From: Acholoe squamosa
Taxonomy: Eukaryota; Annelida; Polychaeta; Phyllodocida; Polynoidae
Reading direction: 5' to 3'
NCBI GenBank assembly: GCA_949317995.1
Contig: OX439045.1
Location: forward strand, 10,214,174 to 10,278,173
DNA length: 64,000 nucleotides
Part shown: in pieces, positions 10,692-22,450 of the stretch
Position numbering within the stretch: the first letter of the stretch is position 1
Layout of the letters: every line of letters starts with the position of its first letter
Program-made: the position numbers and the translations under genes
Notes under the pieces: model-generated
Seen by the model: the letters and a program-made list of their open reading frames with translations, nothing else
Told to the model about the DNA's origin: nothing
Database searches by the model: none

Positions 10692-11953
10692 CCTTATAAT
10701 CTAACCAGCATGTACCTTTGTATGATAAAGCTATCAAAAATTATCCATTAATCACCAACTTCTTATCACTATGTTCATACAATGGCTATATCAACCCTTT
10801 AGCTAGATATGACACTATGAGTATAATGATTTTATTGAGAATTGAGTTAGCTTATTCAGTCACATTGATGATAGCAGTGCGAGTAAACCTCCAAAATATG
10901 CTACTCATCATGAGAAACAAGAATCTGGGATTCTTTTTTGATTTTGGGTGCTATTACAACCCGACCACCCACTCCGAAGGTAAAAAGTTGTATTGCTAGA
11001 TGGTCCATTTCAGGCCTCCCACCACAAAACTTTAAACTTTGGAGAACCCCAAAATGCACATTTCTCAACAATAAAGAATCAAGAGGTCAGCGATAAACAC
11101 AGATGTGCCTATTCCTATTGAATTTAGTATAACAGCTGTTTCTAAAGTCATAATAGATGGGCATTCAGGTAACTGGTACACATTAAATCAGTAATATGTA
11201 TTTTTTATCAAGAGGTAGTGTTTAATAGTGCCAGCAGAGTTATGTTTCTGCTGGAAGCCGTGGTTAAAGTCTTTATGTTTTGATTATACTTAGAGAATAG
11301 ACAACGATCGTCTTCACATCAAGACTGTCTATTGCCCTATAATGCACAAATGCATGTGACCATGGGTGTTAAATCAGTGGTCCTCACATAACACAAGTCC
11401 TAATATTTCTATATTACAAATAAACAAAGTTTAGTTTGTGGCTGTATGTTTATAGCTTTTACAACAGCTTAATAGGCCATCAGCAGGGGAGACTCAATGG
11501 GTTGGGTGGTAGGTGGAGCAGCTCTAAAGATCACCACCATCTAAAGAATCGAAGGTACAGCATAGACCCTGTATACACGTCATGGTTTATAAACCATTTC
11601 AGATCATTGGTGCAGCTTTTAGGATTATTTTAAGTGCAACTTATACAAGGGTTTTATATACATACAGACTACACTAAGCAATGGAAGCTTTTAGCTTTCT
11701 TCCAAAGTCAGTGTGCAGCTTCTACATGGGTGTGGCTTCTATTTTATTTTTTTTAAATATCAACAGTTGATCTGATTCTGAGGTTTATGATGGAAGAAAT
11801 ATGTCGTGGAGTTCAGCTAGATCTTCTACTCTAGCACTCATGCAAAGTTTTTGATTAAATGGATTAAAGATTATACATTAAGCTGTTACATGTACTCACA
11901 ACACCCAAGTTTATTTGAGGCTGTTGTCTCACATTGCCACCCCCCACTTCCCA
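10692..11953. other. No gene recognised
   Basis: AT-rich duplicated sequence shared with copy B. The short open frames are equally present in B and have no recognisable domain. Confidence 0.4.
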
Positions 11954-12658
11954 TTAAGGGGGCACAATAGGGTGGTTTAAGCAGAACACTTTAGCCAGTG
12001 TGGTTTAGAAGAAATGTTTCATACCCATGCATATCATATACCATTATGACTGTCTAAAATAATTTTATAAATTTTCTCCTGTATTGAGGCTTTCGAGAGC
12101 CATAATGGAACAAAAATCTTCTATATTAGCTTCTTTGGCTTTGAACAACACTATGAAATGGAATTTCTGAGATTTGCTGAACTAGAATTGAAAAAGAAGT
12201 AATTTTTTAGGGCGCTTTTTTGTTAGCTGATGCTCCAATTATAAAGGCTTACAGAGTGTTTGAATTTCCATAGTTACCAAAAAACAGAGTTTTCTTTTTA
12301 ATTTTTTCCCAATCTTTTGGTAACTATGGAAATTCAAATGGCTCTGTAGACCTTAATAAATGGAGTATCTGCTAACGAAAAAATAAATACCCTCAGAAAT
12401 GACTTCTTTCTCAATTCTCTTTAATTAAATCTCAGAAATATGCATAAATTCATACTGCTGTTCAAAGCCAAAGAAGTGAAAAAAGAACATTTTTGTTCCA
12501 TTCTGGCTTTGTAACCATGGAAACACATTGATTCAGGAGAAATTTGATAAAACTATTATAGACGGTCATAATGGTGTATGATATGTAGGTATGAAACATT
12601 TCTTCTAAACCATACTGGCTAAAGTGTTCTCCTGAACCACGCTATTGTGCCCCCTTAA
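11954..12658. mobile_element. TTAA foldback MITE, 705 bp (copy A)
   Basis: The element is almost entirely an inverted repeat. The left arm starts TTAAGGGGGCACAATAG and the right arm ends with its complement. Matching continues inward through an AAACATTTCTTCTAAACC block, a block around ATGGAACAAAAA, and a central ACTATGGAAATTC pair. The TTAA at each end fits a piggyBac or Kolobok-type target site. There is no coding capacity. Confidence 0.8.
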
Positions 12659-13433
12659 GTTCTCAAGCTGTACCCTGTAAAAATAGGCATAGTTCACAGT
12701 GCTTAACTTCTAGTATTTTTCTTTGATTGTTATTCTCTGCAATGTAATGCAAGAGCGATGTCTGTATATTAACATCATTGTGAACCTGCTCAATTTACTT
12801 ACTTGACGAGCAGCAGTTACCAAAACACCCATTTACTATGACTTTAAAAACAGTTCTTATACTATAAGTTTTCCTTATGATGCTAGACCTTACCTTACTC
12901 ATAATTACAAATTGCAAGTGTCTATTTACCTTCTCATCTGTATCAATGCCCCCTAAAGTGTTAAGCTCATGTAGTCACCCATGTCTATTTACCTTCTCAA
13001 ATCGCTAGACCCCAAGCGCTTTTATTTATTCTTTTTTATTTTATTTCTATTACAGAGTGACTGTGATGGAAGACCCGTGTTAGTGAAGTGGACCACATTA
13101 ACCACATTTCAGATGGTGATAAATAACACAAGGAGTCTAGGATTTTGTCTGACTTCCACTGCAGTACCAAACAGTAAAATTAGGCTCCATTTCAAATACT
13201 CTAAAATGTACATAGTCGCCTTAAGGCAAGGACGTTGTACCTGAAATTTTGGCAAAATTAAGTCTGCTTCTGTTTTAACATGTATTGGCCCTTATCTACC
13301 TCCAGTGAAAATACTGAAGCTCTGTCTATAAAATATGTGCCTACACTTATCAAAGAACTTCTTTGGCCTCTTCTGTAAAACTGGCAAAAGTTATGCGGTT
13401 ACCTGCTTGGTTTTATGTGTTAATTCTCAGTTT
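12659..13433. other. Duplicated non-coding sequence with a templated deletion junction
   Basis: Relative to copy B, about 1.55 kb is absent after 12918. The junction (12919-12936) is an 18-nt copy of sequence found at 12982-12999. A putative acceptor and short open frame follow at about 13056-13244, but no domain supports an exon. Confidence 0.5.
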
Positions 13434-15800
13434 AGATTCAGATTCAGATTCAGATTCATTTATTAGCAGACTCGTCACCAGGGGACGTTTTTCCGCAGCC
13501 AGTCACGGTTTACATTTTAGCTTACTGAGTCGACGGAATTTGCTTGTCGGGTAATAAATCACAAGATTCTCTATAAGTTTCACAACATTGTATAAGATTT
13601 ATGTGAGGTAGAGCAAGGTGATGATTTTGACGACCATGTTCACTGATGTTCACCTGTGTTTAAAATCAAATCAGGCCTGTCTTTTTAATTGAGGAGTTAA
13701 ACCTGGGTTTAGTCGGGAGAGCTTGTACTTCCACACTTAGGTTATCCCATAGATCAACTCCCCTATAATAGGGGGATTTCTGGTAAAAGCTAGTTCTGGT
13801 GCATCTTCTGGCAAATTTTGTGACTCTTCCCCGTTTTGCCCAGCAAAAGTTTTGTTAGAGTTGATATGTTAATATACCGGTAACTACCTAACAGGACTAA
13901 CTAAAGTATATTAATCTACCGGTAGTAGTTAACCGGTATTGTAGTCCCCCCTTGTTAACTTATACAAAATATCAGAACTAGGGCCGATCGAAAAAATGAA
14001 ATTTGCTAGAAATTATGGCATCATTTTGCTCTCTCGCTCCAACATATTTACAGTTGATAAGTCTCGTGGGGAGGTCATTTATGAATAGCACGAATAACAG
14101 TGGCCCTAAAATTGAGCCCTGGGGTACTCTAAAATTAACCTGTGACTGTTTAGATCGACCATTATTTGCTATTGTTTCATGTGATCTGTGCACCAAGTAA
14201 TCCATTAGCTATTTTTCCCATGGATGTTCAGTGATTTTTTATTTAAACAATCTGGAGTGATAGACACTATCAAATGCTTTGCAGTAATCAAAAAAGCAGG
14301 CCACTGTTATCAATCCATCATCAATGTTATCATGAATGTCCTTCACCACATGGAATACAGCATCAGTTGTTCCTCTGCCAGTGTGGAAGCTGAACTGATT
14401 TTAACATAATATTTGTTCCCTCTCTAAATGTTGAGGCAATATTTTGTGAATTATTTTTTCTAATAACTTTCCTGGAAGAGGGAGTAACGTTAATGGTCTC
14501 CAAATTTTAATATTATCTAAGTTCCCCTTCTTTGGAATTGGCACAAGAGTCCCTTTTGACCAGGCTAACGGGAAGATTCCTTCATTAACAGAATTCCTGA
14601 AGATATCAGTTAATTTTGCTGATAGATAGAGCAGTGCATCCTTTAATACCCTACTATTAATACCCTTTAAGCCTGATGACTTATCTATGTTAATCTTTTT
14701 GATTAGATTGAGTACCTCGTCAGTGTCAATCAATCTATACAAGTCTAGCTCTTCACCATTATCTGGTATTTCAAGATTAGGATCAATATGCCTGCAGGAG
14801 GCAGCTTAGTGAAGAGGTCCCGTCCAATATTGGGAAATAATCATTTATAAATCCGCCATGCTTTCCGTTGGAATAGTAACATCGGTAATTTCATTGGTCA
14901 ATTGTATCTTAAGATTCTTTGTAGTTGGGTTTACTAGTTCACTTACTTCCCGCCAAAATTTCACTAAGTCTCCTGCTGCTTCATCAAGAAGACGAAGTGC
15001 AAATTCATTTTTCCCATTATCTAACTGTCTTTGTGTCCTATTTCAGATTACCCGTACTTGATGTAATAAGTCTCTATATTTGTAGCTCCAATAGCATGAT
15101 ATGCCTGTCATTTATTAATTCAATAATTTCATTGCTTACCCACGCTTTTGATTTTTTTCTTAGAGTAAAAGTTTTCAGGGGGAAGGTTATATCAAGGTAA
15201 TCAATTAATTGAGTATATATATTTAAAATCCCATTGCTCATTAGGGTCATGGCTCATCAAGAAGGGGGTCCAGTCTAAATTACTTAAGTACTCAATCATA
15301 TCATCCCTGTTATATTTCCTGTAGCTACGACCAGTGAAGGATACATTACAAGGCATTTCTCGAGGTTTCTTCCTGCATGCATATAAATCATAGTGATCTG
15401 CTATAAGGCAGTGCAGTGTCCCTGACTTACTTACAATATTGCAATTTGTCAGCATGTCGTCAATACAGGTTCCCCCACGATTATGTTCATTAGGCGGGGT
15501 GATGTCATCATTCAATCTTTGTAGGCTATATTTTCTACATTTATCAAATATCCCTTTAATCACACTTTGACTACATGATTGTGCACCTTGCAGAATGAAT
15601 ATAAACTTTTCAAACCTCTTTTCTTTCATACAATGAATAATAATCATGAATATGACCACTTGGCCTATTATGAAAAAATGTTTGTAGTATGTAAATAATT
15701 TTGTCTGTAACAGAATGAATTTATAACCCTTTCGCCCTGTATTACATTGTCTAAGGTATTTTTTTGTTTCTAAAACAAAGCCATTAACATTCAGAGGTGC
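13434..15800 (-). mobile_element. CR1/L2-like LINE with deleted RT catalytic box (copy A)
   Basis: Read on the minus strand from 5' to 3'. An endonuclease C-terminal part lies at 15659-15201 (G-G-T-C-I-D-D and S-x-x-x-I-A-D-H-Y, as at the end of APE endonuclease domains). RT N-terminal blocks follow at 14742-14401 (L-I-K-K-I-N-I-D-K-S-S-G, then I-P-K-K-G). The central RT at 14205-13978 has G-V/R-P-Q-G-S-I-L-G-P-L-L-F. The sequence then jumps from A-R-E-Q-N-D-A-I directly to a C-terminal region, so the Y-A-D-D segment kept in copy 0 is missing. The 3' end at about 13434 carries four GATTCA-type repeats. Frames are broken throughout. The 5' limit is approximate. Confidence 0.75.
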
Positions 15801-16748
15801 CTATAAAGGTGTCAAATCTTGCAATATCATTTAAAGACTTTCCTTTCAATAGGCTGCACATTTTTACTCGAGGAAACAGTTTTTAACATTATTCATTTGA
15901 CATATAACTGTAGTGTTCTACCCCTCGATGCTAATCAAATCTTTCGATAGACAATGAAGAACAACTATTCATGTTCCAGTTAAAACTTTATTGTCAATAA
16001 CGCATAGGCATCAGCCGTTCTCGATTACAGTTTACAGGTAGTAGTGTTTGACCTACTAAGCACTCTCGACACTAGACGACGAGCACAGCCTTCTAGTGTC
16101 TATGTTGAACAAGTGTGTATAGCCAAGGAAAAAGGGTCCCCCAGGGAAAAAGTCCATTTTTAAAGTCAGGGCATGAACTTTCCAATGATGTATTACATGA
16201 GAGAATATCTCTGCTAGTTTTAGAGTTACGGCTCTATGAACTTAGATGGTTGCTGACCTATCCTAATCCCAAATAAGGCCTAACTTGTATATTTCACGAG
16301 ATATATCATATGATATGTATAGTTAAGCATAATTATGCAAATTAGGGAAATTGTCATATTCTTCATATTCTTTTTCTCATCTTTTAATCAGATTTTAACC
16401 ATTTTTCAACACATCGGTCCTTGTAGGGGTAGCTACATATAGGTTTTTTTGATTCCTCAGTTTTTAGTGAAAATAATGTTTCCATGGCAACCAATATCAA
16501 CAAAAGCACTGAATTTTGCCCCCAAATGCCCAAAAACATTCTATTTACATTCAAAATTTGGAAGGTTTTCCTCAAAAATGGGAATTTCCCTTTATGACTA
16601 TTGTAATCTACATAAAAAAGTAGTATACAGCAATTTTTGGTATATTTTCCCCTCTTTAGTCCATAGTTGTGTCCCTCTGGTGACCAGAATTGGTACTAAT
16701 CCCCCCTGGACGGTCCTTTTAACTTGCCTCCTCACAAGTAACATATAC
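15801..16748. other. No gene recognised
   Basis: May include further decayed LINE 5' sequence. A short tandem of TCTCGACACTAGACGACGAG type lies near 16065. No gene is supported. Confidence 0.35.
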
Positions 16749-16774
16749 CTTCTCTGTGCAACAGCACAGAGAAG
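16749..16774. repeat. Perfect 10-bp inverted repeat
   Basis: CTTCTCTGTG and CACAGAGAAG are separated by 6 nt. The hairpin lies at the left edge of the possible solo LTR. Confidence 0.8.
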
Positions 16775-17210
16775 TATTATAACATGGTAGTCGGGCAGCT
16801 GCCAACCATCGCTCATGATGGTCCCTCATGACTGGACTGACCCTGAGGAAGGCTGTACAACGGCCTTATATATACACCAGAGTCGAGGGCCATGTGACAA
16901 GTGGTGATTTGGTGCTGGACTCCAGCGCCCCCAGGTATTGGGTAAGAGAGGTGCTCTCGATGTCGCCCACGAGGACCATGAAGGTACCTCGAGGACAACT
17001 CGTGACCACCACATAACATTCACTCTTGGACCTTGCCAACAGGCAGAACATGTTTGAGCAAAATGTCAACTTCTGCAGTACTCTTTTTTTCCGTTTAGAT
17101 CCTCGTTATTGTCTCAACAGCGGAGTGAGTATTGTGAGCATAGTGAGTAAGATCCTCATCAAACTGACCCTCTGTATTCAATGCATTGTACAACATGATA
17201 ATAAATTGGT
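16775..17210 (+). mobile_element. Possible solo LTR of a Ty3-type element (copy A)
   Basis: A block with a TATA-like TTATATATACACC at about 16866 and an AATAAATT just before TTGGTGACCCTG near 17207. TGGTGACCC is the primer-binding start used by tRNA-Trp-primed elements such as the CsRn1 group. Boundaries are not certain and no second LTR or coding region follows. Weakly supported; an alternative is unrelated intergenic DNA. Confidence 0.25.
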
Positions 17211-17319
17211 GACCCTGTTCATTGTTGAATCAGTTATCGTGCACCCGGTGTTTATCATGGTCAAAATTCCTTGTTAAATCTTAATTTCTTAACAAACAAC
17301 TACTGCTCACTCTAGTGGT

Positions 17320-17540
17320 GGGAACCATTAATTTAATGACATTACAGCCCAATATTATTTGCCATAGTGCTGCCCTGCCACACTGTAGATGAGTTTGCTA
17401 AGTAAGTGCTGGTCGTACAGAGCAGTCGAAGGCTATTGCCTATGATAGCTAACACTTATTTTAGGGTGGCAAATTGTGGTGGCTTTGCGCTGTCACACTG
17501 CCTTAAGAAATGTCCTACTGCAGTGACTCTCTGTATATCC
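17320..17540. repeat. Unclassified dispersed repeat, copy in A
   Basis: Contains phrases shared with other copies in this window: CATTACAG, GCTGCCCTGCC, GTGCTGGTCGTACAGAGCAG, TTGCCTATGATAG, and a CACTGCCTTAAGAAATG ending. No terminal structure or coding capacity is recognised. Confidence 0.55.
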
Positions 17541-17649
17541 CATGGTAACACTTGAAGAATAACATGTTCTCTATTTCGTTAAATATCAAAGCATATTTGT
17601 ATTGCCTTTCGGGAAGTTTATTGGAAATTCTCAATTCTATAACATCATC

Positions 17650-19288
17650 CTGTTTGCCTGTAGTATGTATGTACACACCAATGTCAGTGTATTCTTACAT
17701 TTGAACAGGAACCTGTACAAGGTATTACTCTCCCCAGCACACCAGCATATTGGCAATTGTTCCTCGACTAAATCAGTTGGACACACATTCCAGTCAATCC
17801 TCAACCACTATTAAGTCTCTTCCCATTCCATCCCTCACTGGGAGTTGTTTTAATATCCCTGAGGTGGCACAGGCCACAATTCACCAAGAAACTCAGTGTT
17901 TGGTGGTGATAGCAACCTATGTTAGAAAGGCATTTTTCAGCATGCTACATTTTCAAACAGCCAAAATGAATTGAAATTAGCCTGGATAATTGTAGGGAAT
18001 GCTCTACGGCTACTCTGTACAAACAGCATATAATGCAGTATTACATATGGTATGGCAGGGCAGTCATAGCAGTATAATAATTAGTGACCACTAGATGCAA
18101 AGGTAATCACATCTGGAATGCCTTTCTGTAGATGGTGCGACTAGACCCCCTTCAAGTCGTAGTGAAATCCCTCAGTTAAATACCATTACAGTCCTGAATC
18201 TCACGGTCGCTAATAATTGCACTGGTATGACTGCCCTACCAGACCTTATCTAATAACTGTTCTAGTTGTACAGAGTAGTCGTAGTGTATTACCTATGATC
18301 ACCCACTCTGACACTGAGGGTTTCAAGTCGTACTGGTCTGTACCTAGTCGTACCATCTTGAGAAATGCCCTCCAGAGTGAGCAATCCCACTATGGATTTA
18401 ATGGATCAAGTTGTACCATCTTGAGAGTCCGCATCACTAAAATTATTCTCTCAGATTTAATATGGGTGAATACATAGGGACCTTTTTTATTGATAGTGGG
18501 GGTGTGAAGGTCACATGACATAGCAGAGTTCTTGACAGTTTTAGGCATTCATTGTCCTTAGATATGTATAAATAAGGCCAATGACTGAAAGAAACCTCTA
18601 AAGTACTTGGCAGTCCATTGATTGTTAACATATTGGCTTGAATAAGTCTCTGTATTAGCCTGAGTGGCTATTAATTTCAAGCTGTCAATACCCCGGTGCT
18701 AATTCAAGACCAGCACTCATTTAAGACTTAGATTACTGTGCATTTTATATGTCAAAGACCCTGTAGCCCTGTTGCCTTTTCAAGGCTGGCAAATCATTTA
18801 TGACTCAGTGCTTATACAGGCCAATAAGCTATAGATCTGTCAACGTTCCATACAAAATGCTCTGCAGGGTGATTCATAAATATTCATGATGTTGTCAAGG
18901 ATGTTATTAAGGAAAAACGACCATGTAATTCGTCAATACTGAAGTAAGAGAAACACAACCTTTGGAACACACTATTTCATTCACAATAATCATTGATTCA
19001 ATCAATATTCCTTTAGGGCATGAAAGATTGTAAAAGATTTGCATTTTCTGCAAATAATTCCAGAAATACTTTTCTAGAAGGATCGTTTCTAAATTTACCA
19101 TTTAATTCAAGATGGGTCGTCATCTTGCTGACCACTTAACATGTCCCCTGGGTCTCATTGCACTGACCATCTGGCTGTACACTGTACAGTAATAAATCTG
19201 TACTCAGTGTGTTTTAGTCCATATACCCACCCACTCCTACATTGTAAAAAAAAAACCTGTTGAATCTATGAGGGATCCTTGTAAAACT
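17650..19288. other. 1.64-kb block present in copy A, absent from copy B
   Basis: The B junction at about 56718 joins the sequences that flank this block. The block contains one copy of the dispersed repeat (about 17895-18385) but no gene. Terminal repeats are not obvious, so a deletion in B is more likely than an insertion in A. Confidence 0.6.
17895..18385. repeat. Unclassified dispersed repeat, copy in A
   Basis: The start (TCAGTGTTTGGTGGTGATAG) matches 7484 onward in the older partial copy. The middle contains CCCTTCAAGTCGTAGTGA and AATAATTGCACTGGTATGAC. The end contains AGAGTAGTCGTAGTG and GAGAAATGCCCTCC. These phrases recur at 20360-20610, 57800-58030 and 60590-60850. Confidence 0.6.
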
Positions 19289-20359
19289 GAACAGTGAATC
19301 AGCATTATTAGATAATAGGGGGCCAGTGTAGTATTTACAAGAAACTCCAGGTGGCAGTGTGGTGGTACAAGGAATCTCTATGAAAATAATGACATCTCTG
19401 TGAAAATAACTATGGATCTCTGGCAACTATGGGATGAGGAATCCTTCAATATTTCAACGATCACAGGCTAGAAAGTGTCCACACTCAATCAACAAAGTAG
19501 CTGGATAAAAAAGAACATATACTTAGTACACAATCTAGTTTGGATTTAGTACATATATATCCAGTTTCATGTGGATAACATACTAAGATAACTATGTAGC
19601 CAGTTTGGTGATTTGTTTACATTCTAGCATATTATTGACAGAACATCTCCCCTGCACAAATCTGGCAGAAATAAATGTCTGTATAACAAATCACGGACTA
19701 CCCTGTCAACCTCCATAGCAGCTACTCTTAGTGTACCCATATATTATGTGCAAATGAGGGAATCTACATAAAAAGAGAAATGTAGAAATAAAGACAAATG
19801 CTACAGCATGCCAGGATTTGGTTCTGCTACTGATAATCTTAAATAACTCTGCATCATGTTTGTATGATGACCTGACAATAAGAAAATGCAAAAAGTATGT
19901 CATGGTGGTTATTTTTACAGTGTACCAATTTAAGTGAGAAATGCCTTAACAATAGAAACAAATGGGAAAACAACTTTTTCATATCAGGCCACATAGCTAA
20001 TGCCCCTCTACTGAGGAAAATAACATGTATAGAAACATTCTAACAAAGAAAAATGGGGGGTCATGGATGAATTGAAAAACGTTATGATCTTTTTTTTTCA
20101 AAAGAAATATTGATTTTCCCTTAATAAACACTTGAGCTGCTCTAAACCTCCTCTCCTAAGTGTGACAAAAATCACATATCATTTACGGTCAACACATTTG
20201 GCCCCAACATTTCACTTCCTATTCAAAGCTGACTTTACACCCTTTCTGTACTCCCTGACTTGTCCTCAATTGCAGAATCTGTTGGTGTCTTAACAGCCAG
20301 AGAAATCAGAGGTGGATGTGTTGATAAAATAAAACTGCTGATTCATCAAGATGGAGCTC
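19289..20359. other. Duplicated non-coding sequence
   Basis: Shared with copy B from 56720. A possible acceptor (CTCAATTGCAG near 20273) precedes a short open stretch. A and B differ there by non-synonymous changes and no domain is recognised, so it is not called as an exon. Confidence 0.4.
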
Positions 20360-20605
20360 AGGAAGGCATTTCTCAAGATGGTATGACTAGACCCCCTTCA
20401 AGCCATAGTGAGATCCCTCGGTTAAATGACATTACAGCCCTGCATCTAGTGGTCCCTAATAATTGCACTGGTATGACTGCCCTATCAAACCCTATGTAAT
20501 TACTGCCTTAAGTACTGATCATTCAGAGTAGTTGTAGTGTGTTGCCTATGATCACCCACTCTGATATTGAGGGTTTCAATTCTTACTGGTTGAGTCTAGT
20601 CCTAC
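20360..20605. repeat. Unclassified dispersed repeat at the right edge of copy A
   Basis: Same family as 17895-18385: CCCTTCAAGCCATAGTGA, AATAATTGCACTGGTATGAC and TTGCCTATGATCACCCACTC. The segmental duplication match ends inside or just after this repeat, in both A and B. Confidence 0.6.
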
Positions 20606-20627
20606 CTAATCATCCGACTGGTTCGAT

Positions 20628-20939
20628 ATGGACGAGGAATTGATGCAAAGACTACTTGAGATCAAATTCACAGACCCAGCACTGCTACATCAGCTTATTC
20701 AAACCAAGGGCAAGTACCTCTATGAAGCAACACTCCACCATATGTATGGGACTGGTTTTCAACTAGGACAGAAAAATGACATTATTATCCAGAAGGTTGC
20801 CCATAATCAATCTGAGTGTGCCAACAAGTTGGGAGAATTTCTCATGAACATAAGGTATAAGCACACTGGTGAAGGACCCCTCCCAACTGCCGAAGTAGTA
20901 TGTCTCCAAGATGCAGCAAACCAGCAGCTGAATCCATAA
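20628..20939 (+). CDS. NADAR-domain fragment (C-terminal part)
   Basis: A 103-residue frame starting M-D-E-E-L. It matches the C-terminal half of NADAR (YbiA/RibX-like) domains: K-F-T-D-P followed by L-L-x-x-L-I-x-T-K, then E-A-T-L-H-H-M-Y-G-T-G-F, then N-K-L-G-E-F-L-M-N-I-R near 78-88. NADAR proteins act on N-glycosidic bonds, including ADP-ribosyl groups and riboflavin precursors. The N-terminal half, which carries the catalytic glutamate and the F-S-N-F region in complete members, is absent. It is therefore a downstream exon or a relic. It begins about 20 bp beyond the right end of copy A and is absent from B. NADAR domains also occur fused to retroelement proteins in invertebrates, which is the main alternative to a host gene. 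Confidence 0.55.
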   Translation: MDEELMQRLLEIKFTDPALLHQLIQTKGKYLYEATLHHMYGTGFQLGQKNDIIIQKVAHNQSECANKLGEFLMNIRYKHTGEGPLPTAEVVCLQDAANQQLNP

Positions 20940-22105
20940 TTTGTAACACCTGATCTCTCAATTCACCCATAGGCATCTAATATTTTTCTTTAAATTTCTG
21001 ACTCTACTATTGTGTACGTATATTATTCTTATGACCATTAATTATAAACTATGACTAATATCCATACCATCTACAAGATCCCAAGGTGATGGAAAACTCC
21101 CTGTCAGTAGCCTTATGATATCAATTCACTATACCGGTATATGGGGCGGCATAAAGGCTGATGTCCCTTTATTGGTTATTATACAGAAAATGGGAGCCAC
21201 ACTGGAATCTTTTTTGTGTAAGTTATCATACTATGTAATAATTTATAGAACTGATGTATTATCAACTCTACATTATTATACTTTTTGCAATATAACAGTG
21301 TAATGCACTTGAAGGGCACTAAAGGTCTGCACTTTATGCAAGAAGTATTAAAGTCAATTATGCATCTATATGTGCTGAAATATATCCTCCCTCTAGTAAA
21401 TACATTATTGAGTGTGAGTAAACAGTTTCACTCTCTGATCAAGATAAACACAGGATGTGTAGACATGATAAGGCACCCACATCCCTACACTAAGACATAC
21501 CAAAATTATGTTTGGTTCATACATGTGAGGTCTAATGCATACTCCAACCTATAAGAAAGTAGACTGAGATAAACCACAGCAGATTTTGTCCCAAAATTAA
21601 ATAGCATTTCCTATGGAGTCGCTTAGCAAAGTCACTGGTTATTCCATTGAAAGGCTGAAATGTGAAACAAGTATCAAAGTTGCTATGCCCCAGTCTCTTT
21701 ATAGAGAGTAAGCTAGTACTTAACTGCTTTAAAAGGGCAAATATAGTCAATAGGGGAAGTGCATCACCTTATAATGAAGCCTAATAAGTCTAGGATCTAC
21801 ATGTGAAAACAGCTAACCATTTTAAAAGGTGGTGACATGTAAAAGCCCATCCTCGTAGTCCCTCAATCTAAAGGTACTCATCATCTTCAAGGAAAGGAAT
21901 ATTGAATTATCCAGAGACACTTTATGAAGATCTTCATAAAAAATTCAACTCTCTCAGACAGCTTTTTGCACCAAGTTCCTCAGTCTTTGTGAATGTTCAC
22001 ATCAAAGGATAGAAGAGTTCATCAGACCATAGAAGGCGGGAAAATAAATAATAATATATCCATAACATCATCATTTATTTTAGAATCCTCACTCTATGCG
22101 AATAC
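20940..22105. other. No gene recognised
   Basis: AT-rich intergenic sequence; only short, unsupported open frames. Confidence 0.4.
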
Positions 22106-22450
22106 TGCCCCAGGTAGCACACAAAAATTCGCCAACGTTGGCCCGACGCATCGGGCCAACGTTGGGCCAATGTTGGCTGCCCATCGGGCCTACGTAGGCC
22201 CGACCAGTGGCATTTGCCACCCAAATGCCAACATTGGCCCAATGTTGGCAGGACATTTGCAAATGGTCGGCCCCTGGCCGACCATTTGCCGATGCTAATG
22301 TTTGCCGACCAAAAGCCAACGTTGGGCCTACATTGGCATTTGGTTGGCACCGTCGGGCCTACGTAGGCAGGATGGGCAGCCTATGTAAAGCTGATGGTTG
22401 GGCCAATGTTGGCCCAACGTTATGCCAATGTCTCTGTGCTACCTGGGGCA
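22106..22450. mobile_element. Foldback MITE built of CCAACGTTGG-type palindromes
   Basis: The 16-bp terminal inverted repeats are TGCCCCAGGTAGCACA at 22106 and its complement ending at 22450. The 345-bp interior is a dense mosaic of related palindromes (CCAACGTTGG, GGGCCTACGTAGGCCC, CCAACATTGG, GGTCGGCC). It is GC-rich in an AT-rich setting and is open in several frames on both strands, giving repetitive peptides with A-N-V-G-P units. No target-site duplication is certain and there is no transposase. Confidence 0.8.

Larger units (their letters stand above)
7660..20605. repeat. Segmental duplication copy A
   Basis: Aligns in direct orientation with 45211-58035 at very high identity (five single-base differences noticed across the shared glycosyltransferase coding region). 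A-specific features are a 1.64-kb block at about 17650-19288 missing from B, and 64 bp near 12490 missing from B. A lacks about 1.55 kb present in B at 50385-51940 and about 80 bp near 13010. The left boundary abuts the older partial copy. The right boundary is just before the NADAR-like fragment. Confidence 0.9.

Noticed and set aside
13056-13244. Possible exon after a TCTATTACAG acceptor
   Set aside because: No recognisable domain. Copies A and B differ by a proline to leucine change in this short stretch, and no partner exon is visible.
20274-20499. Possible exon after CTCAATTGCAG
   Set aside because: It runs into the dispersed repeat, and A/B differences are non-synonymous.
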